Shown piece by piece: positions 33,518 through 43,873 of a DNA stretch of 64,000 nt (positions within the stretch are counted from its first letter, which is position 1; every line of letters begins with the position of its first letter). Source of the stretch: Cristatella mucedo (taxonomy: Eukaryota; Bryozoa; Phylactolaemata; Cristatellidae); assembly GCA_009760855.2 (NCBI GenBank), contig WPIO01000096.1, positions 1,180,501 through 1,244,500 of the forward strand, written 5' to 3'. The notes beneath the pieces are model-generated. The model was not told the origin of the DNA and did no database searches. It saw only the letters and a list, made by a program, of their open reading frames with translations. Both the position numbers and the translations under genes were made by a program.

Positions 33518-33567
33518 ATCAAATGATGTTCACACTCTATTGAAATACAATCAACTCAGTATAATTG
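33135..33567. mobile_element. Fold-back palindrome with G-rich core
   Basis: The left end AATTATACTGAGTTGATT and the right end AATCAACTCAGTATAATT are inverted, and the match continues inward through both arms: ATAGAGCATGGAC versus complement ATAGAGTGTGAAC, then TTAGTTAGACATTCATCAAC versus complement TTAGTTATACATTCATCAAC. The core has six GGGGAAATGTCC-type units on the left and five GGACATTTCCCC on the right, meeting near 33350 with almost no spacer. The arms are therefore about 210 bp. The right arm carries a (TA)n tract (33481-33511) where the left has CATATACATATG. No coding capacity. It resembles a fold-back or MITE-like non-autonomous DNA element. No target-site duplication is evident. 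Confidence 0.88.
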
Positions 33568-33827
33568 GGCGTTTTGTTAATTCCGTGCTTATTCACTGGT
33601 TGCCCTTGCATTGCACAGTCTATTGGAGTAGTCTAATAAGCACCAACAACCTGTTGTACGAGTCGTGGAACTGCGACTTTGCAAGTCTCGTCGGACTTAA
33701 TCGCCCGTCGTTGTGGACGCCTGTTGAAGCTCTTCAGCAAGATTAAGCACTGGCGATAGCGCAGGTGGCCCCCCCCCGACAGCCGCTGGTCAAGAGAGTG
33801 AAGCACTCGACACAACAGCTGCAGTCG
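33568..33827. other. No gene seen
   Basis: Short anonymous interval between the palindrome and the LINE-A copy, with a C-run at 33769. Confidence 0.5.
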
Positions 33828-34791
33828 CAACGATGATAAAACTAACTTACTAGTTATGGGCAAACCTAGTGTTATTCAGAAATTGGAAAGGCTGACTTTC
33901 AAAATTGGCTCTGCCAGCATATCTCCAGTTGCATCAGCTCGAAATCTAGGTGTCATATTCCAAAGCGACCTCTCGTTAGACGACCACATCAGCTCCACAG
34001 TCAAATCTGCCTATTTTCAGCTTCATAACATTGCTAAAATTCGGGCTTGTTTAGATAAGGATACCACGTCCAAGTTGGTCCATGCATTCGTGACATCTCG
34101 TCTCGACTTCTGCAACTCACTGCTTACTGGCCTACCAGCATGTGCGATCAGGCGATTGCAGCTGGTGCAAAACTCTGCAGCTAGGCTTGTCTGTCGTGAG
34201 CGTCGCAGTTGCCACATTACTCCACTTCTCGCCGACCTGCACTGGTTACCAGTCAAGCAACGGATTGACTTCAAGGTTTTGTCGCTCACTTTTAGGTCTC
34301 TTCATTCTATGACTCCAGCCTATCTTTCAGATATACTACCCCATCAGGCAAAGCATCGTACCACTCGCTTTTCGGAATCCAACAGTCTAGAAATACCTCG
34401 TACAAACCTTAAATCCTTTGGAGACCGTGCATTTAGCTCGTATGCTCCCACAGCCTGGAACTCCCTCCCGACCTGCATCAGAACATCCCCTGACCTGACC
34501 ACATTTAAAAGAAACTTAAAAACATACCTATTTAGGACAGCATTTAGTGGGTCCTTGTGATTCGTCCTCGATGTGCTAATGCGTGCTGACACTGTTCATG
34601 CTGCCACTAACCACATTTGCATGCTGACCCAGTGCATGTAACCCCTAACCATGTTATTCATTTTGTTTGTTTTACAAGCATGATTTTACTTACTATTCTA
34701 TTGCGTATCACTTTGCAGCAAATGTAAAGCGCCTAGAAAGAGATTAAGATCTCTGAGGGCGCTTTATCAAGTGCAATATTATTATTATTAA
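33828..34791 (+). mobile_element. LINE-A 5'-truncated copy, young
   Basis: An intact frame of 234 codons (33856-34560) covers the region after the RT catalytic motifs. It runs from MGKPSVIQKLERLTFKIGSA through ARNLGVIFQSDLSLDDHISS, LVHAFVTSRLDFCNSLL, LHWLPVKQRIDFK and AWNSLPTCIRTSPDLTTF to the stop. The full 3' UTR follows, then the tail hairpin (TGTAAAGCGCCTAGAAAGAG ... GAGGGCGCTTTATC) and (ATT)n. It is the best preserved C-terminus in the window and serves as reference for the older copies. The catalytic RT and endonuclease regions are missing through 5' truncation, so it cannot move by itself. Confidence 0.95.
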
Positions 34792-35022
34792 CTACTGTCA
34801 CTCTGTGTTGCCCGCCGTGACAACAAGGAAACTGTAGTAGAGGGAGGTGCTCGAAGGACTCGGACGTGTTATTGGATTCTAAACTGTCACAATACTGAAC
34901 TACATAAAGGCATCTGTTTGACATTAACTTTTGTTTGATTTGACTTGATGGCTATGAGTACTACACGTTGCAAGACAGTTTATATGACATTTCTAATGAC
35001 TATAATGCAGGACTATGTTATA
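34792..35022. other. No gene seen
   Basis: Short anonymous interval between two LINE-A tails. Confidence 0.5.
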
Positions 35023-35105
35023 TATTGTAAAGCGCCTAGAAAGAGATTGAGTTCTCTGAGGGCCTTTATCAAGTGCATTATTATTATTATTATTCTTATT
35101 ATTAC
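35023..35105 (+). mobile_element. LINE-A 3' tail
   Basis: ATTGTAAAGCGCCTAGAAAG, GAGATTGAGTTCTCTGAGG and GCCTTTATCAAGTGCATTAT followed by ATT units. Confidence 0.9.
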
Positions 35106-35163
35106 TTATATAATATTTTTAAAAGATATGTAAACAAGACAGTTTATATAATGGCATTTCTAT

Positions 35164-35262
35164 ATGGTAGGGAGGAAATGTCCTAACCCAGGGGGAAATG
35201 CCCTACCCCAGGGGAAAATGTCCGGGGGGGGGGACGTCGGGGGGGGGATGTCCGTCCATTGA
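35164..35262. repeat. GGGGAAATGTCC-family units, G-rich orientation
   Basis: TAGGGAGGAAATGTCC, CAGGGGGAAATGCCC, CAGGGGAAAATGTCC, then two long G-runs with GACGTC and GATGTCC. The units match the palindrome at 33.1-33.6 kb, but no inverted arm is present here. Confidence 0.8.
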
Positions 35263-38012
35263 ATTAGATCGAGAATAGGCTCTATTGAGCTCAAGCTGTC
35301 ATCGCTTCTCAAGCTCCGCGAGCTTGTAATGTGCTTGTAACTCACTTCCCTTAGCAGCTGGTCACTAATTGCCTGCATTCACTGTTCTAGCCACGGACGT
35401 AGCCCAGCCTCCATCTTGACTTGGCTGCTATTGCTTGGGCACACCTAATAGCCGGATAGAGTACCGCCGTGCAGCCTGACCATTGCTGAGGATCTACCTC
35501 TCTGATGCCAAGTATCGGAGAGAAGAAGGTTATCTTCCAACGCCAGTCCAATTCTTATAAAGCCCCGGTCTCGGAGGCTAGTGTCGTACCAGAGCTAGCA
35601 CAAGGCCGTTTAACATCGGCTGCATCAGTCACTGGTTTGCGAACTGTGGACTGCAGTTACCTTAGTGCAAGCCAATGGGCTGCAGTATCGTAATTCGGCG
35701 ACACGCTATACTCTAGCATTCTATACGTAGCGCGCTACCTCAAAAGATGCCGTCGTTCAGCGACCACCAGATGGAGCAACTGCAGGTAGCCAGAGACCCC
35801 TCCCCATCACCCTGGTATCCAATGGGCGCGCTCCATTCTGCAGCAGGAAAGAGGCGACGTCTGCTGGCTGCGCGTCAGCTGGCCCGAGGGCTAGGTCGAC
35901 GCCATGCAGTTCAGACGCGCGAAGCGTACCAAGGATTTTACCTTGCACGCAGATCGTGCTACCCGAGCGACGTCAAAAGAGCTTCCTCCAGAGGAGCCGC
36001 ATGACGGTATCGAGTCCCTCGGAGGCAAATCGCACCAGAGCTGCCGGTGCCCACCGGCTTGCTCACTCAGCTCAGGGGAAAGCGAGTTGTGGGGGCGCAG
36101 CGATCGCTCTCTGTCGATAATAGGAACACAACTGCCAGTGCGCCAACCGCCTTGTAATGCTATTTGAGCAGCTTCAAATTTTGTTTTCAGTTTAGAACAG
36201 GTTTATTCAGCCAAGTGTTAAGGAGCGAAGATACACGGCCCTATACAATATCCTATCCTGGAAAAAGTCACAGGTTTCTCCAGCCATCCTCATATCACCT
36301 GCTTAGATTCCGTATTAGTTTGGCGGACCCTAGGTATCGCGCTGCCAAAACTAGATGCTACCACTTACCTGCTTTACTGCCGCTTGACTCTCTGCCTAGG
36401 ACGTCTATAAGCATGGAGCCGCTCAACGCTCGGGCATCGGCGCCAGGTCGCACGCTGCGTCTTTTCGATCAAGATAGAGAAGTTCGTCGCGAGGGCACCT
36501 CGCTGGTACGTCTCGAGCTGAGGCTACCGGCCCGCGGTACAGGAAGCTGTACCCCGATAGCATCAATCTTGAGCTGTGAAAAGTAGTGCACTCGAATAAT
36601 GGATCGCATTTCGATTTATAAATTTCTAAATTTAATTACTAGCGGAAAATTAAAGGAAAAATTAACAAAATTTAAGGAAAATTTTGGGAAAATTTTAATT
36701 TATTTATATTATCTAAATTATTTAAATATCTAAATTTAAGGGAAACAGCTTTTCATAGAGAAAGACGGGAGCTCTTGAGTCAGCGGAAGTAAAAGTTTTC
36801 GGTAGCTCGTGCCATAGCGTCAGCCATTTTGACTGACTCGGATCGCCGCGGTTAGAATCTGTCTTTTGCGCCAGACCAGAATTTCCTCTTGGTTTAGCCT
36901 CGCCACTTTTCGAAGGTCAATGAAGCTGCGTCAAGTTTTGATACAGTGCCATTGGAGCTTCATCACCTTAGCAGTCTATGTGTGGCTTGGTTCTTCCAGG
37001 GAGTCGGCGAGTATCCAGAATTCTGACTCTCTTTCCAGGTTTCTGTGTACTTGACAATGGCCTCTTTCCCCCCTTGTGTGTCTGCAAGTCTAACATAAAG
37101 GCGAGCTCACTGTGACTATTCGGCTTGTCGGTTGTCGATTAACAAGCCAAAAGCTGTAGACGACAAACGAGCCAAAAGCAACAGAGTTCGTGCTATCCAT
37201 CCTGTTTGATGTGTCTGCTCATTCAGGCCAGGTCGGTACCAGCTCCACATTATGGTACCACACGGTGTGCCAGCATACGTGAAGTAGCATGCATCTACAG
37301 TATCTGCCTTTTGACAATTTTTAAATTATTTTATTGCGTGTATGTAATGGTTGGCTAATTAAGTGGCTGCTTTGCATGCAATGTCACTGGTCCAACGTTT
37401 TTTGCTCGCCTCGTCTTTTAGTTCATTTTGACGGCACGTACTCATGGCCAACAAAAGAAGAAGCGTTTCTTTAGCACTACCGTAGTTATCGATTGATTTC
37501 TTTCTCTTACCCACTTTCTACCCGTGCCTACATTTTTAGTTTTAGGGGTATCGAGGACTCGAATCTAATTCGGAGGCGAAGCAGCAAGGTCAGAATACTT
37601 CTGGTAGGCGATCATGGATGTTCGTAAAATGAAATCTCTATTTTGCTGAAGTTCCAAAAATTTAAAGAAATCCACCGTCTGCTCCTTGGAATTTGTTTTG
37701 CTATTATATGAATTTTATTTATCGTGCTTACATGTTGAGTTTCTGTGAGCTGAGTGTGCCTATTTAATAGGGATGTTGCCTTTTCAGCCTGGGCAAAGTG
37801 CTTACGATAGACGTTGTTCCTTTGAGGCAGTCTGGTCGACTGATTTGGCTGGTATTGTCATTTTTAAGTCTGGTTGATGGAATTGGAGGCATTTAATGTT
37901 GACCCTCTGAAAGGCTCAGACGAGGCGTGGAAGCTCGGTTTTTTGAGGTGCAGCTGCCACTGTCAGTATGCCTCGACAGTTGGAGCTGGTGTGGAGAAAT
38001 AAAGATTGGTTG
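35263..38012. other. No gene recognised
   Basis: Plus frames at 35747-36004, 35904-36167 and 36164-36586 (140 codons) have no known domain. A possible short exon (ATG at 35747, CTGCAG|GTAGCC at about 35786) is too weak to call. AT-rich TTTAAATTT-type sequence lies at 36600-36745. Confidence 0.4.
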
Positions 38013-38100
38013 ATGCAAGACTCAGGAGCTAGGCTTGTCTGTCGCGTCCACCGTCACACCACTTCGCAAAGCAAGGCATCGACTTCAAAGTTGTGTTCGT
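38013..38100 (+). mobile_element. LINE-A fragment with internal deletion
   Basis: GAGCTAGGCTTGTCTGTCGC, CCACTTCGCAAAGCAAGGC and ATCGACTTCAAAGTTGTGTT correspond to the AARLVCR and KQRIDFKVL parts of LINE-A, with about 50 bp missing between them. Confidence 0.7.
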
Positions 38101-38720
38101 GGCGACGCCCACAGTAATCTCTCTTCGTTCTTCATTTTCTCTATAACATCTCTCGTGGTCCCTTCTTTCTCTGACCTTTGACCTCTGACCTTCTTTTCTC
38201 TTGCTCCCTCCCTACTTTTCTTCAGGCAGGTCTAATTTCTGCGATTTCAGCCAATTCACCCAACTTCAATATTCCACCCAAAAAGCCCACACGAGCCAAG
38301 GAGGGCCACCTCACACGTACGCTCACAAGCTGGGCACGAATCTCACGAATGCCCAGCAGCAGCAGCAGCCATTCATGCACGTTTTACGACTGGCTTCAAT
38401 TGCACTGGCAGCAGCAAAGGAGCTTCGGAGGATGAGAGAGTCGCCAACGACACAAGCAGAGCATCGAAGCAGAGCATTGGAGCACAATGTCGGCGCATAG
38501 CGGCTTCTGCTGCCAGTGCAACTTCAGTGGACCCGGCTGAAGTCGATAGCAAGACGATCGCTACGATGAGAGAATGCTGAGTCTTTCTGCCTGCGACTGA
38601 TCCGCTGGCAGGGGCGACTAACCGCTGGCAGGGGAGGGGGCGGCTGGCAGCTTTGAAGCGACTGGCCGCTCAGGGAGCGATTTGCCCCTGCGGGGGGGGG
38701 GGGTTGGGTGGGGTGGGGAA
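38101..38720. other. No gene; G-tract at 38693
   Basis: Anonymous DNA. Frames at 38178-38500 contain a CAG run. A G-run (about 11 G) precedes GTTGGGTGGGGTGGGG. Confidence 0.5.
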
Positions 38721-41632
38721 GAGCTTTGCATTTGATTGCACTCTATTGCAGGAGAATGCACGAACACAATGGAATGGAATTTTGTGCGTGCACTTTAAAC
38801 TGAGTCTGATCCTATGTGCAATGTAAATTAAAGCTTTGCGTTGACCAGTTCAGGATGACTTGTGGTTAGAGTGAACTACGGTATATGTATTGCCCAGGCC
38901 ATTTTGAAATATAGCCACACATTGCCCGAGTTCACATATGCACAGTTTCTCGAATTTACGTCTGTGCGCATGCAACCGAGTGAGCTTTAATAAGCAGTAC
39001 AAATTGAAGCTCGGCAAAATCAATCTCTAGTCGATTTAGAGAGGATTGCTGTGGATTTCGGTATTTTCTAGGGCTATTGCAGCCGATCGCAGTGCATTGC
39101 ACGGGAACGTCAGTGATAATGCAAGTGAAATGTTATAAATACAATTGCCACCTAGTGTACTGTCACATGCAGTCAAAAAAGGAGCTTTATGTACAGTATT
39201 TCTTTTTCTTTTCTGGTCGAATGCAGTGGATTGTGGTTGATTGAGGTATTGGTTAGGGCCCTCTGCAACCTGTTTCAGTGTACTTCTTGAGAGCAAATGA
39301 GCTGAGTGGACCGAGCTCTAATTTTGAGCTAATATTTTAGTACGCATTCATATTTATCTGTCCACCAAATTTCTCGTCCCTGTACACACGACCACTTATG
39401 CGAATGAGCTTTGACGCCGGACACCTGTACGGGAATCCACCAAAGGCCTCCAAAATCCATTCTAGTTCCAGTTCAATCCACCACAAATCAGCTGCTCACA
39501 GCTAAAAAAAAAATTGGAATATCAAACTAAGCTACGCATTCAATGTGCCCAGAAAATATCGTGTGACTCCACTCTCGCATTCTCACGAAATCCACTGAAA
39601 TAAGATTGCACTGGCCCAGGCCAATACCCCAAACCACCGCAACGCACCACATTCCACCATACAACGAAAGGAATCCTGATCGAAAAAAGCTTCTCGTTTG
39701 ATTGCTTATGACAGTCGACTATTGCAATAAAACAATTTCACTTGCAATGGCACAGCCGTTCTCGTGAAGTGTGATGCAATCGACTGCAGTGGGCCGGGCC
39801 AATAACCCAATCCACCTCGATTCACCTCGGTCCACCACATTGAAATCGAAACACGCTTCGCCGAGCTCCAGCTTTCATGCATTTTAAAGTGCACCGAGCA
39901 CCCACCGCCGATCCGGCCAATGCGCCGTAGCTCGCCCGGCGGGTTCGACGAACTACCGCAATCCACCGCTTGCCACTCAAAGTAGGCTAGCAGCGACCGG
40001 ACGTAAGCGCTGCCAAGCTCAAAGTTTTCGCTGATGTCGTAGTACACGTTCAAATTTATCTGTCCACAAAAATGACAAATGGAAAATACGTCTTGTGTTG
40101 AGTATGTACAATTATAATGGATAGATTTCCGTATTTTCCCTGGCCGTTGCCGTCGATTGCCACGTATTGCCCTCGCATGTACGTTCAGGATTGGTTGATA
40201 TGATGCGGCTGCACTTCTAATACAGCACACTGTTACGCGAGAAAATGTGATCTTCCCTACCAGCTTTGTTTTGATTTGTAACAGACCATCATAGATTGCT
40301 GTATTGTCTCGGGCAATTGCGGTCGGTTGCCCAAGGTTGAACGCGATAAAGGACAGCATGCGCGTCCACACTGAGCGTTATGTGGGAGGATAAATACAAA
40401 TTCAAACAGCCAATTTACAGCAAATTTGAACCAGATTGCTTCTGAGATCGGGCCATTTCCGTGGATTGCCGTGCTTTGCCCTCGATTGTGCCTTTGTTGA
40501 TTGTTGAAAATAACGTGACTGCCCTTTTAATGCAGTCTAGTGCAATAAGCAACAAAAGTCGGAGCTCCTCTCAGCGACCATCGATCCATTTGTAACGACT
40601 CGTTATGCATTGGCGTATTTTTCCGGCCACTGACGTCGATTGCCGTGCATTGCCGTCGATTGAACGCACACAATGAGTGAAAATTATGCGCGCGAACCGG
40701 TACATGTTACGTGGAATGAGAGTTGCAGTTTATTGGCACAAATCTTGTCTATTTTCCACGGATTTTGCTACCGGCCTCTACAAATGCTGTTGATTGCCGT
40801 GCATTGCTGACAGTTAACAAACAAAGCATCTTGAAAATTTCACGGTTTTACTTTAGGCGCACCGGATGTACTGACGATTAAGGCTTCGGCACTGCCATCT
40901 TCTCTTTGTGGGGAATTCGTGGGGAATTTGGGCATTGGCCCAGGACATTGCCGTCGATTTCCGTTCATTGCTCGCGATTGTACGTGCGAGATCGGTCGAA
41001 GGGATTTGATTGCACTTTCAACACAGTGGGCTGTAACGGGTAAGATATATTTGTTCTTGGCCCAGTCCCTTTCCAGTGATTTGCAATGGACCATAATGGA
41101 TTGCCGCATTTGCCCGTGGCATTGCTGTCGATTGCCATGCATTGCACGAGAGTGAACGATCAGAGCTTGTTGAAAGGGCTGAAAGAATATACTCGAGCAG
41201 TGAGATAATACGTAGAATGAGAATTGGAGCTAGGCGCAGGCAATTTTTCGTCGATTTGCTACGGATTTCGGTAATGGTCCCTGCCATTGCTGTCGATTGC
41301 CGTTAATTGTGGACGTGTACAATCCCTTGAAAGTCCTACGATTTCACTTTTAGCACAAAGAAATGTGAAATGCAATGACTATCGGCACTTCGTGCGGGCA
41401 ATTTAGTGTCGACTTGCCACGGATTGTAGTGTGCTCCTTCAAGCCGAGCCGAGCCATTGCGTAGATTGCCATGCATTGCCCAAGATTGTACCAGCGAAAC
41501 TGCTTAAAATGATGTGGCTGGCTTTAACCAGTGTGCTTCGTAACATGCACTACAAATTGGAGCATTGCGAGACCGATTTCAGGGCATTTTGCATCAGATT
41601 GCTGTAAATTGAGGTATTGGCCCGGGTCATTT
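38721..41632. repeat. Diverged ~165-bp tandem array with an internal inversion
   Basis: A recurring block, GCATTGCCGTCGATTGCC with variants, is followed by a tail such as ATTGTACGTGCGAGATCGG, a 'cactttTAAtACAGTG' stretch and a 'GGATTGcgGTATTGGCCCGGG' stretch. The CGTCGATTGC anchor falls at 40151, 40321, 40460, 40634, 40788, 40952, 41126, 41291 and 41460. Spacing is 139-174 bp, mean about 164. Around 39400-39850 the same words appear complemented (CAATCGACTGCAGTGGGCC, CGGGCCAATAACCCAATCC). No gene is seen. The 221-codon minus frame across 39706-40371 lies entirely within the array and has no domain. Confidence 0.8.
39896..40402. repeat. Segment duplicated at 48607-49112
   Basis: About 507 bp align directly with 48607-49112, approximately 85-90% by eye, including ATCCGGCCAATGCGCCGTAG, TACACGTTCAAATTTATCTG, TGTACGTTCAGGATTGGTTG and GAGCGTTATGTGGGAGGAT. 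Confidence 0.88.
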
Positions 41633-41728
41633 CAGGGTTCGAGCCCCCTGGCGTATGTGAAGGGCTTGAATACATATTTAAGTTCTAGTAGGAGACAATG
41701 CAAATGAATTATATATATATATATATAT
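41633..41728 (+). mobile_element. SINE-1, 3' half
   Basis: CAGGGTTCGAGCCCCCTGGC (B box), GTATGTGAAGGGCTTGAATA, CATATTTAAGTTCTAG and a (TA)n end after AATGAATTATAT. The hairpin is decayed compared with 42578-42706. Confidence 0.75.
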
Positions 41729-41994
41729 CGTATAATGACACTAGGTGACCCAATCCAGAAACAAGTTCAAGAATTTCGGTGAATCGGAGCTGCAGGCCTG
41801 ATCATATGAGAAGATACAAATTCACTGCCAGATTCAGGCGAGAAGTCTGGGAGTAAAGGAGAAAGAGTCGTGCGTCGAGCCAACATTTGAGGAGCAAGGA
41901 AAGAGCATTGCGAGGCTATAGCAAGCAAATGAAGCGATCTTTAGGCAGGAGAAGAGAGTTTTAAGTGTATTCGATGCATGATGGGTTGCCAAAG
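41729..41994. other. No gene seen
   Basis: Short anonymous interval. Confidence 0.5.
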
Positions 41995-42459
41995 AGGCTA
42001 TCTACTCTCCCACCAGGCGACTACCATCGTACCACCCGCTTTTTAGAATCAAACTGTTTTCTCGTGCCGATCTCAAATCCTTTGGAGACCGTGCCTTTAA
42101 TTCGTAAGCTCCCAAAGCCTGGAACCCACTCTCGACTTGGGTCACGACATCTCCTGACTTGATCACTTTTAAAAAGAACTTAAAAACACCAATTTAGGAC
42201 AGCATTTAGTGAATCCCTTTGATTCGTCCTTCACGTGCTCGTACTTGCTGACACTGTGCATGCTGCCACTAACCACACTTGAATGCTGACCCTGTGCATG
42301 CCACCCCTAGCCGTGTTATTTATGATGTTTATCAAGCATGATATTACTCACCATTCAATCGCGTTTACCTTTTCAGCAAATGTAAAGTCACTAGAAGGAG
42401 ATTTAGTTCTCTGAGGGCGCTTTATCAAGTGCATTATTATTATTATCATTATTATTAAT
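41995..42459 (+). mobile_element. LINE-A 3' copy, diverged
   Basis: GGCTATCTACTCTCCCACCA, CCTTTGGAGACCGTGCCTTT, AAAGCCTGGAACCCACTCTC, the 3' UTR (GTGCATGCTGCCACTAACC), the tail hairpin and CATTATTATTATTATC. The frame is broken. Its ATT end runs directly into a LINE-A tail in the opposite orientation. Confidence 0.88.
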
Positions 42460-42545
42460 ACACTCGATAAAAGCCCCCTCAGAGAACTCAATTTCTTTCT
42501 AGGTGCTTTACGTTTGCTGGAAATAAAAAGCAATCGAATGGTTGG
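42459..42545 (-). mobile_element. LINE-A 3' tail, tail-to-tail with the previous copy
   Basis: TACACTCGATAAAAGCCCCC, TCAATTTCTTTCTAGGTGC and TTTACGTTTGCTGGAAATAA read as LINE-A on the minus strand. Confidence 0.88.
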
Positions 42546-42577
42546 CAGTGCCGAAGCTTCAATTGTCATTACATATA

Positions 42578-42706
42578 CAATTAATTTATATAGCACCCCA
42601 AGAGAACTTAATCTCTATTCAGGTGCTTCACATATGCCTCGGGGCTCGAGCTGACGACCTCAGTCAGACCTTGATCGGGGCGAGCACCTTAACCGCTAGA
42701 CCACAA
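42578..42706 (-). mobile_element. SINE-1, near full length
   Basis: The complement of GACCACAATA-side sequence gives TTGTGGTCTAGCGGTTAAGG (A box TAGCGGTTAAGG), then GTCGTCAGCTCGAGCCCCG (B box), CATATGTGAAGCACCTGAAT, AGAGATTAAGTTCTCTTGGG and GTGCTATATAAATTAATTG. A tRNA-like head joined to a LINE-A-like hairpin tail identifies a tRNA-derived SINE, transcribed by RNA polymerase III and moved by a LINE. Confidence 0.88.
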
Positions 42707-42753
42707 TACATATAACATTCCAATACGTCTAAAGTAAATCTGCAGAATTTTCA

Positions 42754-42816
42754 TTTAGATAGAGATTGAATTCTTTGAGGGCGCTTTATCGAGTGCATTA
42801 TTATTATTATTATTAG
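42754..42816 (+). mobile_element. LINE-A 3' tail
   Basis: TTTAGATAGAGATTGAATTC, TTTGAGGGCGCTTTATCGAG and a run of ATT units. Confidence 0.85.
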
Positions 42817-42980
42817 TACACTTGATGAAGCCCCTTAAGAGATTTCAATTTCTTTCTAGGTGCTTTACATTTGCTGCAAAGAAAAGACGATCAAATAGTG
42901 AGTGGTATCATGCTTGATAAACAGTATAAATACCATGGTAAATGGCGACATGCATAGGGTCAGCATGCAAGGATGAAACT
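42816..42980 (-). mobile_element. LINE-A 3' tail, second tail-to-tail pair
   Basis: AGTACACTTGATGAAGCCCC, CTTTCTAGGTGCTTTACATT, ATCATGCTTGATAAAC and GACATGCATAGGGTCAGCAT on the plus strand are the complement of the LINE-A 3' UTR and tail. It follows directly on the ATT end of the plus tail. Confidence 0.88.
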
Positions 42981-43029
42981 CAGTTCTACCATTGTACTAT
43001 TTATTTCACTTTGATTATTGCTACTAGCA

Positions 43030-43135
43030 GTAATAATAACAATACATTTGATTTGGCACCCTTATAGAACACAATCTCTTTCTAGGCACTTTACATTTAC
43101 TGCGAAGGAAGCACGATCGAATGGTTAGCGGTTGA
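43030..43135 (-). mobile_element. LINE-A 3' tail
   Basis: GTAATAATAACAATACATTT, CACAATCTCTTTCTAGGCAC and CGATCGAATGGTTAGCGG follow the minus LINE-A tail order. Confidence 0.8.
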
Positions 43136-43860
43136 TAGTCTGCTCAACAACAACAAAAACTAGACAGACGTTTCGCTTAGCGATGCCCAACGTAAGGATA
43201 TCACGGACAACCAAATAGTACCACAATGTCCAATCGTTTGTAAATCGCCCTGAGAGAGTCAAATCTGTATCCCAGCACTTAACACCTTCTGAAAGAATGA
43301 TCAATCGTTAATGTTGTGCAAGGTATCAAACTTAAAGTGGAACATGCAAAGCACATAGATGTTCGCAAAAAAGAATGCTAGAAAACTCTCAGCTTGAGCT
43401 ATCGTTTATAAAGACCCCGGTTCGGACTGGTTCAGTAATAAATATCGTGCGCAAATAAGCGTGCAATGTAAGCGTGTGAACGAAAGACAAATTTTATCCG
43501 AGCGCAACGATATTTAGTGACAGCTTAGTCGGAGCGATAGAGTCGATGGCTGAGACTTGAACGATCCAAGCTAATGCAGGCGAAAGATGCGAAGCTCCAG
43601 ACAGTCTGTGCATAGGAACATATGGCTCGATTGCCTCAAGTTTTTCAATTTCGATGAACCAATAGCGAGGTTCGCACGCACGAGTCGAGTTCGCCACGGT
43701 CGAGCCTCGCAATAATCAGTCGGCGCCTAATCGTCGGCGCGACGAAAATGCTCGGAACGCGGTTCGATTGTTCGACTGATCACAGTTTCGGCGATCCATC
43801 GTGATGTCACTAAATTGGCGGTGAATGCGCTTTTCGTATAAATGCGACGCATCCGGCTTA
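43136..43860. other. No gene seen
   Basis: Anonymous DNA that becomes CpG-rich from about 43650. Confidence 0.45.
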
Positions 43861-43873
43861 GACGCCGAATCGA

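Noticed and set aside
36164-36586. 140-codon plus frame as a gene
   Set aside because: No recognisable motif, homologue or splice context; left as anonymous DNA.
39706-40371. 221-codon minus frame
   Set aside because: It lies entirely inside the diverged ~165-bp array; no domain and no conservation of frame in the copy at 48.6 kb beyond DNA similarity.
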